The notes: a model not told the origin generated them from the sequence alone. DNA of 64,000 nt from Piromyces finnis (GCA_002104945.1 MCFH01000018.1:62001-126000); one strand, 5' to 3'; shown: positions 30,601 through 44,100, counted from the stretch's first letter. Program-made: numbers and translations.

Positions 30601-33346
30601 TACCATCAATATATTCCATAATTTATATTTATATATATATATATGTGTGTTATATTTAGTTGTATTATCCAAAAGTAAAATTTACATCCATAAAAATCAC
30701 TAATTTGGGTATTTTTTATATTTATATTAGAATTATAAAGATTATTGCTAAAAAGAACATTATCCATATTTTGTCTACTACTTTTTTTTTGTTTAAAACA
30801 AGATTCCCTATCCAATTTATAACATTTGTTAATATTACTAATCTTTAGTTATAAAGATATAATAATAATATATATAGTCATATATAAAAATTCATTCAAT
30901 ATTTATATATAAACAATTTTCATTTATTATTTTTGTAAATAAATAATAATTTTGATTATAATAATACTTTTAAGTTTTCAATATTTATTTCATATTTCCC
31001 GGCTTTAAGAAACGCTAAAATTATATTTAATGTATATGATAATTATAGTTAAATATATATTAAATAATATATTTTCATTATTTCTTTACATACGACCCTC
31101 ATAGTTTAAGTTGTTTACTGTTATATTATATAATTTAGTATTACCTAGATTTTTAATACAGATAAATAATGTTTTTATAATTATATAATAAATTATCTAT
31201 GAAATTTAATATGATTTATTATTTTAAATCAAATTTATTTACCATAGCTAAATACAAATATGCCTTCTACTTGTTTAAAAGAAATGTTTTCAAATAATGA
31301 ATTTGTTATTGATATTCGACCTGAAAAATAATTGTAAAATATTCTTTTTTAAAAGTTAAATGGAATAATATTAACATTTTTAATAAAGTTTATTAAATTA
31401 AAATAAAATAAAAAAGATCTATTTGTACCCTGAAAAAATGCCTACTACATCTTTTATTATCGCACTATTTTTTATTATATATTATAATGATATTATTAAT
31501 AAAATATATAAATAAATAATATATTTATTCTTTACTTTGATAATATAAAAACGCCATCTTCCACCCATATTAATGACCCAACTCTCTCACATAGTTGCCA
31601 AACATTTGTTACTTCCATGTAATCAATAATACATTTTGGGCCATAATCATCATTTAGCATTAGTGAATCTTCATTTTTTACAGCATCAAATAAATAAAAC
31701 AATAATCCTGTTTGTGAGTATGAAAAAATGTTATTAACTTTTAAATCACTAAATATAAAATATATAATAAATTATTTTTAAAAAAAATTAATATTTTTAA
31801 AATTAAATAAATAATTTTTTAAAAGTAATAATATCATACTATATTTCAACTCTTGATCTATGTGCAAGAGAAAATAGAGTACATCCAGTATTTCTTCCAC
31901 ATTTTATGTTATTTAAATACAATTTCTCAATCCGTACCATTGCTTTATTATTTATACTGATGAAATATTTAATAATAAATACGTAATATAATAGTAAATT
32001 ATTATACTATTGTATTACTTTACCTTATAATTATACCTGTGCCAACACTAGGTATCTCTTTGATGATATCTTTTATAGATACGTTAACAATTTCAGTATT
32101 CGCACTATCAAAAGCATAATATTCTAATTTGTTTGATACATGAAAAACGCCACCCTTGGTTTTCGGAAATAATTAAAATAAAAATATAAAAAAAATAAAA
32201 ATAAATTTAATATATCTTGAAATTTGAAGGCACTCTTAAAAAAATTTTTCAATTGAATAAGCAATAAATGAGAAATTACATTCATATAAGATGTCGAGTT
32301 TGAGATAATGCTATCATATATACCAAAAAAACCTTCGTCAGAAAAAAAACATCCACCTAATCCATGTGCATAATTATTTTTAAATTCGCATCCATAAATA
32401 TAGATTAGTGAATCTTTTGAACTAATTACTGCACTTGTTATCCATTTAATTATTAATAATTAAAAAGGTTTATATATATTAATTTTTTTAAAATTATTTA
32501 TACATCTATAATGATATATAATGACGTTTTTTATGCATTGTATTATAATAACTTTCATAAATATTATATTAAATAAAGAAAAGGTACTAACCCATTTCCC
32601 TTTAATAAAGCATTACTCAATTCTGAATATTCAATAATTATTATACTTAATGTATCAATTTTTAAAATGCCACTTTCATATTCACCAGATATATATGAAT
32701 CACTTATAACTAAGCCTGCATATCTTTCTTCATTCGTATTCGTTTGGTCAGTTAAATAAATGATATAATTTGATATTGATTTACCTCCATACAAATTAGA
32801 ATTATATATATCTAAGTCACCTCCATCAATATAAATCCCATACTTTGAATTACAATTTTGCATATTATAATAAGTAGTATAATTTAATACTAAATTGGAA
32901 TTTATTCCTTTAATAACTCCACCGAATTCAGAGTCTGATATTATCGTAGAATAACCATACTCTATATTCAGATTTCCTATTATTTTAAGATTATCAATCT
33001 TAATATAATCATATGATTTAAAAAGAAAACCATCACCTTCATTAATAAAATTTAATGTAACTTCCTTTGTTTTTCCACTAATCGAAAAACTTTTATTTGT
33101 TATTGTAAAATTTTCACTTATAGAAAAAGAAGAGTTTATTATTATTTCTTCATAATCTGCATTTATTGCATCTTTTAATTCCTTTTCATTTGAAGCTACA
33201 ATGCTTTTAGAAAAAATTTTATTTGACCATAATAATATAAGTATTATATATATAATGTTAAAATCAAAATATTTCCTTAATAATGTTTTGGATTTTTTCT
33301 TCCCCATTATTAGTATAAATCTGTTTATATATTTTGAATTATACAT
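27668..33346 (-). CDS. Class C GPCR-like receptor B, tandem paralogue of receptor A
   Basis: Same architecture as receptor A. 22 exons (33346-32592, 32433-32280, 32154-32024, 31956-31840, 31748-31536, 31464-31429, 31343-31243, 31144-31094, 31014-30968, 30842-30686, 30557-30210, 30058-29882, 29800-29774, 29681-29532, 29440-29390, 29309-29201, 29087-28852, 28764-28643, 28532-28477, 28375-28184, 28109-28028, 27931-27668); sum 3576 nt, 1191 residues, no frame break. Class C hallmarks: LYRKHDVIREGG after TM1, SKCLIYDISKQV before GFSLVFGTILVKTLKIYFA (TM3), ECL2 with KEYQTCKES, TYSIRNVKKEYKE after TM5, and IGPLIYSITTLYDIFY in TM7. The EGF-like module reads ICEPPCNSGIC and CNCEGTGLTGKVC. The annotated start gives 14 extra residues; the Met at 33304 (MGKKKSKTLLRK) aligns better with receptor A and may be the true start. 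Extracellular segments differ far more than the TM part, as expected for divergent ligands. Confidence 0.82.
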
Positions 33347-34182
33347 TTTACTCCAATTATAAAATTTACACTCATTTAGTAATAAAGTATATTAGAACTA
33401 TATAAATTTGTATAATTTTAATTCCGGAATAAATATGTATAAAAAAAAAAAGATAAAAAAAAATTTTAAACTTAGGAAAAATATTTAATAATTTATAAAT
33501 AAATTTTTTATACAATAAAAAAAATACTTTTTTAAGATTATACATTAAAAATTGTTAAGTATATAAAACTAATAATTATATTAATAATATTAAAGTTTTT
33601 ATGAATTTAAAAATTACATTAATTATATATTTTTGATTTTGTAGTATTAACAATTTCTTTAATATTTATTCAAAAGTATATATGAAATTCAAATATAATA
33701 TGTTTAATATTAAATAATATATATTTTTATTTTTATAATTTATCTTATATGAATGCACCTATTATTTACAATCTTTTAATTGCTTAGGTAAATGAATAAT
33801 AATGATGTTTCTATTAATATTAATTGCTCTTTCATTTATAATTGTGAAAATTAATTTTTGATATATATGCATATAAAACTTTTTTAACTGTTAATTTCTA
33901 TTTATTTATAAAAAAAAAAAAAAAAAAAAGAATTGTAATATATATAAAAATATATATTACAAAATCAAAATATATATAAAAAAATTACAGTTTTACTTAT
34001 ATGAATATTTTATTCATAATATTATTGATTTTATATCATTTTAAATAAAAAAAAAAATTAAATAGAATAATTTTATTTAATAAAGTCTTTTTTTAATACA
34101 TAAAATATATTTTTCAAAATTGAAATTGTAATTAAAAAACTGTTAAAACTACATTAAATAATTTTATTATTTATTTATAATT
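33347..34182. other. AT-rich interval upstream of receptor B
   Basis: Promoter side of receptor B. It has poly-A tracts (for example 33910-33929) and no gene. Confidence 0.5.
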
Positions 34183-34320
34183 CGGGAGGATGAGGATACT
34201 GAATAGTATATGGTCCGGTTTCCAAAGGAGGAACTGTTAAGGACTCATCCCTGCTAGGCTACCTTCGTCTTAGGGTATTATGAGCGCCGACTTCGAAACC
34301 AATATGGCAAAATAACACAA
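34183..34320 (+). pseudogene. Retroelement polyprotein 3' remnant
   Basis: A GC-richer island in A+T-rich DNA. In one frame it reads EYMVRFPKEELLRTHPC, a stop, then ATFVLGYYERRLRNQYGK, with another stop upstream. Its position directly before an LTR-like repeat, and the chromodomain-like EYMVRF, suggest the decayed end of a Ty3/Gypsy-type pol gene. The family assignment is an inference. Confidence 0.4.
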
Positions 34321-34324
34321 AAGT

Positions 34325-34698
34325 TGTGTCTGTATGATATTAAATTTTATATAGTTTTATTATAATATTAATTATTTCTACAATGTATAAGAATGTAATG
34401 AAAATGTATAGCGAATGTAAGAACATGTAATGTAAAAGAATAATGTAGATGTATAATCCATATAATTCCTGCCTTATAATTGGGCAATTAGTTATTAAGT
34501 AAGCCTCATTAGAATAAATAGACTAGGGAATAATTATTATTAAGGAGGCTTCTTGTTTTTAGTAAAGTTTTAATAGTTAGCAACGACAGAATTAACGTTT
34601 TAGTTTTTAGATAGAATAAAAATATTGAAACGTAATAAATAAAGTTATAAATATATTATTAAAGTTAAATTCTTTCTACATAAAATTAACCCGTATCA
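34325..34698 (+). repeat. LTR-like repeat, copy 2
   Basis: Begins TGTGTCTG and ends CCGTATCA, about 374 bp. The section 34425-34698 shares two blocks with the copy at 8368-8531, including a 23-bp identity at 34668-34690. It contains T-rich and A-rich stretches and several GC-richer patches. No facing second LTR was seen within the window, so it is a solo or truncated element. Confidence 0.6.
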
Positions 34699-34705
34699 CG
34701 TACAC

Positions 34706-34727
34706 TGTCATGTGAAAACACATGACA
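34706..34727. repeat. Perfect 9-bp inverted repeat next to the LTR-like end
   Basis: tgtcatgtg, four A, cacatgaca. It lies eight bases beyond the proposed LTR end. The other copy of the repeat also abuts a palindrome of different sequence. Confidence 0.8.
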
Positions 34728-35497
34728 AAATCTATGATATAAGTTTCTTTTATGTTGTAGTAATTTAATATTAGTTTATTTATAATTTATTATATTAGGT
34801 GAAAAATATTTTATTACTATTAACTTCTCTCTTATTAATAATTTCACTTATAATATTTTCTTATTAATTATTAAAGCTCTTCCCTTTCTAATTATTAATT
34901 ATTTTTACATGAATATTTTTATATTATAAAATTCCTATAATATAATTGAATATCAATTATATAATGTAATGTATTCATAATATATGAATAATAATTAAAT
35001 AGGATATAGTATAATATATTTTACATTTTATATGAAATATTACTATATAAGGAAAGATAATATAATACAAATAAGTATTACAATAAAATTAATACTAATA
35101 TATAATATTAATATTTAAGAATATAATGAAATATGTACATGAATTCTATAACTAATATATAAATAATGTATTATAATATATATCAATTATTATATTATTA
35201 TTATGAAATATTATATATAAATTTTTAAAGATGAAATTGAATATTTTAAATAATAAAAATTATTTTAAATATTGGCTAATATGTAGCTAGACATATTAAT
35301 TTCATATCATCTAAAAAAATCCATTTATAATTATGTTCTATAGAACTTTCTTTAATAAATTTTTATATTAAAAGAATTTTCTTTTTAAATAATAAATTAT
35401 TGTTCTTATTATAATTCTTATTCTGTAATAAAAAAAATATTGACATTTAAATTATTCTTTTTATAAGTTAAAATATTAAACACACTTTTATTATTAC

Positions 35498-35595
35498 CGA
35501 TTTTTCTGGCTGTATTTTATTCAGAGGTCTATTTTTCTCTTGCAGGAGAGTTCTGACTAAATCCGTCCTAAAATCTAGGATAGGTACTAAATCAT
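35498..35595 (-). pseudogene. Isolated exon-like coding fragment
   Basis: On the minus strand, 98 bases bounded by AG and GT read openly as DDLVPILDFRTDLVRTLLQE then KNRPLNKIQPEKS. Base composition is coding-like and stands out from the flanks. No neighbouring exon can be joined. It is probably a relic of a gene or mobile element; the family is not recognised. Confidence 0.4.
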
Positions 35596-36052
35596 CTTAA
35601 AAAGTAATAAAGGAACGTTTAATATTTTAAGTATAAAATTATATTTCTATTTATTAATAAATCATTATTTTATTTTATGAAAAATGTATTAAATATTAAT
35701 GTATTTTACTTTAATGAATATAAAATATATTTCATTACTTAAATTAAAAATAGCCTTTTCATATTAAAAAAAAAATTATTTACTTTTTTTTTTAATTTAT
35801 ATAATATAATAGTATACTGTATTCTATTTTTTTTTTTATTCTATTCTTAAATTTTATTAATATTTCATTTTTATTTTATAAATATTAAAGCAATTAATTA
35901 TATTATTTTTGTTTCATTATATTGAGTTTGATACTTCTTTAGTTAACATTTATATATTTTTGTTTATTCATTTTTATATTAATATAAATATATATAAATA
36001 TATACAATCCTCATTATATATTTATATATTACTTTTGAAATTATTTATTATT

Positions 36053-36123
36053 TATTTTTATTTTTATTTTTTATTTTTTATTTTTTATTTTTTATTTTTT
36101 ATTTTTTATTTTTTATTTTTTTT
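36053..36123. repeat. (TATTTTT)n minisatellite-like tract
   Basis: About nine near-identical 7-bp units of T-rich sequence. The open frame through it is a low-complexity artefact. Confidence 0.8.
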
Positions 36124-36828
36124 TTTGGTTATTTTATGCAATATATTTTCAATTCTTCACAAGAAAGTGATACCTCAGTTTTTTTTTTTTAAAAAAAAAT
36201 ATCAATATATAATTCTTAAAAGGTTAGACATTGGTTTAATTATGATATAAATGTATACAAAAATAATTAAAATTATATTTGTATACATTTTTCTAATGTT
36301 TTCTCATACATGTCATACATATTAATATGCCCGAAATATTTTAAACAAATTTATAACCAACAACATTAACAATGATATCCAATTTTCTTTTCATTATTTA
36401 TATAAAGAAATAATGTTTTATATGGCCTTTCTCTTTCATGTATATAGTACAAACGAGAAAATAATTTAATTTACAATAATATTGAATTTCCCCTTTTTAA
36501 ATATAATTTTCTTTTTTAATATTTATTTATATGTACGAAATTATTAACATAGTTTTATAGAATTACACAGAAAAAAAAAAATATATATATATATAAGTTA
36601 CACAATATTTTATATAATATATAATTTTATGAGAAATATTTAAATTTTTTAAATATGATTTTTAAAATACTTAATCTTTTAATATTTATTGCATAATCTT
36701 ATATATACTATATATTTTTCAAATTTATATTATTATTTTTTAAAAGCAATTAATATATATTTTCTTTTACTTATCATTTTTATTGAAACCTATTTTTTTA
36801 CAATTTCAAAACTTTTTTTTTTTTTTTA

Positions 36829-36942
36829 ACTTCCGAGTGCATTTCTCCCATCGATCGGAGTTAGCCCCAATGGTGGTTCTTAGAGAAACGTTAGCTCATT
36901 CCTAGGACCCTCCTAGCTTCGACGCTCATTTAATCCATGTAT
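36829..36942. other. Structured GC-rich island, possible ncRNA or short element
   Basis: About 110 bases with roughly balanced composition inside A+T-rich DNA. On the + strand it can fold into several helices: gagtg with cgctc closing it, ctcc with ggag, ttct with agaa, and ctagga with tcctag. It has a box-A-like ttagccccaatggtgg and a box-B-like ttcgacgc, but no tRNA cloverleaf forms. A run of T precedes it, which on the minus strand would be a poly-A tail. Identity is open. Confidence 0.4.
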
Positions 36943-37660
36943 TTCAAAACTTTTTTTTATAATTAATTTTTTATATTTTAATAATTTTTTCAACCTCTTA
37001 TTTTATGATTGGATAAATTATAATTTTACATTTAATTTCAAATTGGATAAATATATTTAATTTATATAACATTTAATATAACATTTCTAACATATTTTTG
37101 GTAATGTTACACAAGTTTCATAAAAAAGTAACTAAATAATTTTTAGGTAAGAAAGAATCCTTTTTTTATCATTACAAAATCAAATGTTTTAAAATTTTTA
37201 GTGATGGTAAAGTTTGTACTACCAAAATGTTATTGAGTAATTGAATAGGAAAGAACATTAAAATATTTTTTTATTATGTATATATTATGTATATAATTAT
37301 TTATAATTACTTATATATAAAAGTGATGCTAATAGTTTTGATATATTTTTAAAACATATAATAATCTTTTAATCATAAAAGTATTAATTTATAATAATAT
37401 CTTAATATTTCATTTTGGACTTATAATACAATTTAATTCATGAAGAAATGTTTTATTTTTTATTTAATCAGTAATTTAATTAAATTATATATAAATCAAT
37501 ATAAATCAAGTTAATCATATTGAATCGTTTTTGTCCTACTTTCTTTTTTTTATTATAGTTGATTAAATATTAAATTAAAAATTAAAAAAGAATATCAAAC
37601 GAAACCCTTTAAAATAAAGAAAATTTAAAAAAAGGAAATAAATTTTTAATTTTTATATTA

Positions 37661-37736
37661 GTAAATAAAATATAACAAAACTTGTTATGAAATTTTAATT
37701 AAATTTGTGTAACAAGTTTTATTATATTTTATTTAC
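37661..37736. repeat. 28-bp inverted repeat (hairpin)
   Basis: The left arm 37661-37688 and right arm 37709-37736 are reverse complements with two mismatches in 28, separated by 20 bases. This is far above chance even in A+T-rich DNA because the arms contain gtaac, acaag and cttgtt. It may be a miniature inverted-repeat element or a small hairpin RNA locus. Confidence 0.75.
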
Positions 37737-38760
37737 TTAGTTTATTTTATCAATTTTTAATATATAAATGTTTTTAACATCAGAAAATTATTTTTTTATG
37801 TTACAAAATGTTCAGAGTATAAAATATTGTTTTAAATATATATATTATAATATTTTTATTTTTTCACTATAACCATTAAAATATTATAGTAATTATTAAA
37901 TACCTTTTTTAAATAATCGTTATTAAAGTTTTTGATATTCTATATATTGTACTTTAAGTAAAATAACTACTCTAATCATTTTATTAATGCTAGTTTTTTT
38001 ATTTATGCACATTAGTAATTTAATTGTATATTAGTTTAATTTATCTAAAAACACATAAAAGTAAGATAAATTAAATACAGAAAAAAATAATAATAAATAT
38101 TAAATTAAATTATTTTAATTTTTATTAATAATTAGAATTTAATTAGCAATAAATGATATTTATATAAATTAATCTTCCAGAAATATATTAGAATTAATTA
38201 ATTATTTTATGAATAAGCTAAAATGAGTAATAAAACATAAAATACTATTTAAAAAGGTTTACATTAACTATTACACAATAAAATTTTTATTTATTAATAC
38301 ATTAGAATATCATATTATAATAATAAATATGATTCTATTTAAATAAGTAATATATTAAATGAAATATTATTATATATAAACATATTATTTAAATAAATAC
38401 ATAATATAATAATATATAGATAGATATTAATATATTATTTATTCTATTTAAATAAATATATTAAAATAATTTGTAATAATACCTTTTTATATAGTAAATA
38501 AAAATCATATTATAAAATGTGTGTGATTATTAATAAATAATAACATTAAATTATAGAATTTTAAATACTACATTATATGTTTTTTTTTTGAACAATATTT
38601 TTATATTTTTATTATTGTTATTCTTTAATAATAAAGTTAAAAAACGCTAACAAGAACAAAAAAATCCTTGTAATTATATTTTTAATTCTGTAATGGGTAA
38701 AACAATGAATTTAGATTTAGCAATAATTCTACATCAACATCTTTTAATATAACACAAGAC

Positions 38761-38922
<162 letters not shown>

Positions 38923-40358
38923 AGAATCCTATTTTTTAAACTTTCAATCTTTTTCATTTATACTGACATAGCCAAAAAATAAATTAAAATAAAATAAATT
39001 CATTAGATATTTTGTATACTTTTAAAACTTGCGCCCCATATAAATGTGTAGATAGTTTTTGATTCATTAATTCTTTATTTATTAGATATTAGTATTTATA
39101 ATTATTAAAGTTAATTATAATCAAAGCTTAATTATTATTAAATAAATATTTTTAAATTACATTCAATAATAGATTGTATATATTAAAACCAATTCAATTT
39201 ATTGATATATATTAATTTTATATTAAAAAAGTTTAATAAATATAAAATTAATTTTTTTTCTTTTGATAAATGAAAAATTTTTAAAAATGGTTTTATTTTA
39301 TACTGATATTTTTTCTTTCATATAAAATATATTATACTTAATTAAGGGTAGTAAATAATAGGTAAATGAAAAGAATAGGCATTCAACTTTAATGGTTGAA
39401 AATATTGTTACTAAAATAATTATTAAAAGCTAAAATTATAATTATTAAAAAGAAACTATCATTTATTTCTTTTCTTTTAAAGAACAATATATGAAAACAA
39501 ATAATAGATTATAATTTTATGATTTAATATAAAACTAAAAAGTTTAATAAATAAATATAATTTTATTCCTAATATATATTAGCATACTTAAAGTTATATT
39601 ATTGGTATAATATATATATATTAAAGGAAAGAATAAAAAATTATAAAAAAATTTTTTTTTTGAAACTTTTATTTTTATTATATTTTGTTATATTATTATA
39701 TTATTTTCAAATAAAATAAAAAAAAAAAATAAAAAATAATAACGTAACTTATTTTCTTTATTATTCTTTATTTTTTTTTTATATTTCCCAATATAAAAAC
39801 AAAGAATATTTTAGCAATACAAACGTTTTATATACTTTATGTCATATTAATAATATAGATATAAACGATATACAGCTAATTAACAATAAAAAAGATTATA
39901 TAAATAAAGAAAAATAACTTTTAATCATCATAAAATGATAAACAAATTTTATTAATAAAAATTAAAATAATCAATTAAAATAAAAAAATTAATAAATAAT
40001 ATAAAAAATAAGCAATAAAGAATATTGTTTAATAAAATAAAAATAGTATTCTTTAATAATAAAAACAAAATAAAAAATAGTATTAAATGATAAAATAACG
40101 TTTAATATTAAATTCAAAAAAAAAAAAAAATAAATAAATAATTAAATATTTAAACTTTTCATATTCATAACTAATATAGAATATTATAAACAATAATAAA
40201 AATAAAACGAGTTAATTTAATATATATAATTTTCTGAATATATAAAAAAAAAAAAAAAATCTATTTTTTATATCGTTTATAAAATAAAATTATGTTTTGA
40301 AAAAAGAAAAGATAGTAAAATTATTTTTGTATATATTCTAAAAATATTATTTTTATGT

Positions 40359-40419
40359 AAAAATCTCGGTTTATTTTTACTATATTTTAAGTAAAAGTTA
40401 ACAAAATACCGAGATTTTT
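40359..40419. repeat. Perfect 12-bp inverted repeat (hairpin)
   Basis: aaaaatctcggt at 40359-40370 and accgagattttt at 40408-40419 are exact reverse complements. The interior adds a second short helix (tttttac with gtaaaa). It lies 0.8 kb upstream of the Munc13-like gene. Confidence 0.75.
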
Positions 40420-41190
40420 TATAGTACATATATAATAATACTCTATTTAAACAATGAGAATTAGATTTTTTTATTTTTATTTCTTAGAAAATTTAGACAA
40501 CTATTAATACAAGCAAGCAATATATATTAATTATAATTTCTCATAAAAAATAAACAGTTACAATAAAAATTTGAAAATAATATTAATATCTAACAACTTA
40601 TAAAAATTTAATATCTAATAATAAGAATAATAATAAAGAATATTTATATAAAAAAATATTAAAAAAAGTAAATATTATATATGATATATTTAAAATTTCT
40701 TTAGAAAAGGTAAACTAATAATTTTTATTTTAATTAATTAAATATCATAATAATAAACAGTTTGTGAAGAAAAATCTTATAAAAGTAAAGTAGAATAATC
40801 AAAAAAAGAAAATTGAAAAAATCATCAATTAATGTAGTATATTTAAAAGAATTATTAATTATTTCTTTTTTTTTTTCTTTTTTTTCTTTTTTCTATTTTA
40901 ATAAAGAAAAACCAATATTCATAGTATATTTTTTTTATTATCAATAACAATTTAATTTAATATTTATTTCAGGAAGTTAAAAAGAAATAAATAATTATTA
41001 TTTTCAATTCGTTTGTATTTTCATACCGAAGATTTATTAAATATCATTTAATTTAAGCTATATATTAAAACAAACATACCTTATAAGAAACAAAAATTTG
41101 CTATACATTATTTATTTTTTTTAGTTTTGATAAAAAACAAAATCAATTATTTATTTAAGCGAATAGTAAGAAATAAAATAAAAAAAAATA

Positions 41191-44100
41191 ATGTTTCATA
41201 GAAAATCTAAAAAGGTACAAAAACAAGCTCAGAAGCAAGCACAGGAAGCTTCTATTCAAAATATATCTTTACCTGTTAGTATAAATTACGGTTCATTTTC
41301 TGCTTCACAGCCAACTTATGGATCTACATTTTCAGCGTCACAACCAACATATGGTTCTTATAATGGTTTGATTTCCCCAACACTTTCTGGTATGAATGGT
41401 CTAGTATCACCAAATCTTACTGGTTTAAATGGTTATGGTATGACTTCACCATATAACGGCGCTTTTTCACTTTCCCAACCAGTTAATTCACCGTTACTAT
41501 CACCATTAACTTCTCCAGTAATGAATCCACACTATAATAAAGTAGGAAGCCCAACTCATTTTGTGCTTAATCCATCTGATAGCAGAATGGCTTCTCCACC
41601 ACCACCACCACCACACAATAATTTCTCTTCAATTCTAAGATCATCTTCTGTTAATGATTCTATGCTTAATCGTAGAATGGTAAGTCCTCCACCTCGTAAT
41701 AGGTCCGATCGTACTTCTCGTTCTATTGAAAGACCTGCAAGAAGTGTTTCAGTGAGAAATCAAGATTTTATTTATAAATCAGATGCTAGTAAAAATATGG
41801 GTTCAATGCAACGTGGTCGTCCATTAAGTCGTGAACTGGATCCAAGAAATCCTCTTTTCCAAGGAATTGGTCGTTCTCACTCTGAATTAGCTCCAAGCGT
41901 GAACCAAAGACCACCAAGAGAAAGACCAGTAACACCAAAAAGTAATGCTAATATTAGTTTCTCAAGTGATAGATCACATCAGTCACGTTACAATGAAATT
42001 AAAAGTAGAACAGCTGCTGGTGAATATAGTATTCTTTCTGATCTTAGTTTTGCAAATGGTGAAAGATATAACCGTAAATATGGTCATGGACGTAATGAAA
42101 GTTCAAGTAGTGTTACTAGTAATAACTTAGGCTCAAGCTATAAGCCAATTCCTGATCCAATTAAACGTCCTCGCAGTGAAAATAACAATTCTAAGGCAAC
42201 TCAATTCACACGTAGAGGTAAATCTGAACCACGAAGATCATCTAAACATGGATATCATAATAGTGAAACGAACCTTGATTTTTTGGATGATTACTTTAAA
42301 GATGCAATGAAGAGAAGCAGTAAAACAACAGATTCTTCATACAGTACTATTGAAATAAAGGATGATCGTCAAAGTATTACTAAAGGTACTAAAAACAATA
42401 GTGTTTCTAAACATTACGTAGAAGAGAGTCCAATTATTAACTATAATAGAAATACTTTTGTAAATGATTCTTCTATTGGAAGAGATTTTGGTATTAAGAT
42501 AAAAAATAATAAAGAGACAAAGTTGAATGAAAATAATATTCGTGATAATTCTAAGAGTAGTAAGGTTAAGCCAAAACCTTTCTCTCTTAATATGGATGAC
42601 TTTTTCAGTAGTCTTGAGAACGAAATTGATAGTACCATTAATTCCACATTTAATACAGCACAATCTCTAAAAGCTAATAAATTGGAAGATGTAGTTGAAG
42701 TTGAAGAAGAAGATTTCACAGAACCTATTATCGAGGATAATGTTGATCCTAAGAAGGCAAAACGTATTAGTAATGATGTTCTTGGTCTTGTATTAGCAAC
42801 AAATGATAAAAGCCAAAAGTCACAACCTGAAATTATCATTGAGGATGAAGAACCAGATACCGAAGATGAAGATGAAGATGATGGTAGAATGTATATTAAT
42901 CAAATAATTTCTAAATCTCTTCCGGAAGATTTCTCTTTTTCTCCAAAGACTTGGGAAGATAGATATAATCTTAGTATTGATAATTATCTTAAGAAAGACA
43001 ACCAAGATAATAAAATATCAATTGTTGTTAGTGACACGGAAAATAATGAAAAAAGTATTTTAAAAATTAATACAAATCCAGATATATTAACAAAGAATGA
43101 AACCAAAGATCTTCTTTCAGCCACTACTATTGACGAAAAACCATCTAAGCCATTAAGTCCACTTGGTCGATCTGATTCAAGAAATTCAAATAAAAAATGG
43201 AGTACAGACGGTAAAGTATCTTCACCATTTACACGCTTTTCTCAACCAGTTACTCCAACGTCTCCATTTACCGGTACTTTCTCTGAAAATGAAAGTACTG
43301 ATATTATTGTTGACGGTCTTTCACAGGATGATGTAGGTAATACATCTCTTGGTAATATTTCTACTGCCAGTGGTAAAAGTGGTGTATTAAAATCATTCTT
43401 ACTAAGTGATATTGCAGATATTATTGAAAATGAACAAGATGTTGATACACTTAATATTTCACCAGATTATAGAGATAACTTTATTGAATATCTTATTTCT
43501 CAAAAGTACGATGATCCAAAAGAGGATGATTTCATTACTACGGAAGGTTATTATTCTTGGGAAGAAAAGACAGAAAAGAGACCATTTGTTGACGTTATGG
43601 CTCAATTAGTTGACTATCGTTTTTCACAAGAGTGGGTTGAAGAACAAGAAAAAAAGAAAAAGAACATTAAGAGCTCCACAAAGGCTTCAGAAGATTCTAG
43701 CGTTGAAATCTCAATTATTGTTAAGGTTGTTAAGGCAGAGGGATTAGTAGCCTCAAAAGATGGTAAAGCTCGTAATCCATATTGTGAAGTAAAATTTGAT
43801 GGCAATACTTTCCATACTGAAAAATGTGAAAATACGCATAAACCTTTCTGGAATCAGCATTTAGAAATTAAGGCAAAAAACTTAACAGAAGCTATTGATA
43901 TCGCTGTTTGGGATAAGAAGACAAAAGACAAGAAAAAGATATGGAAAAAGGATCAAGGTGATGAATTCTTAGGTCATATTAAATTCAGTATAAGTGATTT
44001 AATTAATCAATTTGCACGTGAAGGCTACATATCAAAATGGTACGATTTAGGAAAAAGACAAGATAAAAAGGATAAATATGCTGGAGGAAAGATTTTAATA

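Noticed and set aside
35909-36250. 113-codon Phe/Tyr/Ile-rich frame
   Set aside because: Runs through a (TATTTTT)n tract; composition matches non-coding DNA.
36829-36942. tRNA gene
   Set aside because: Box-A-like and box-B-like motifs are present, but the acceptor arms do not pair and the D-arm has an extra base.
36829-36942. 5S rRNA gene
   Set aside because: Length is similar and a few words resemble 5S, but the terminal stem and internal control region do not align.
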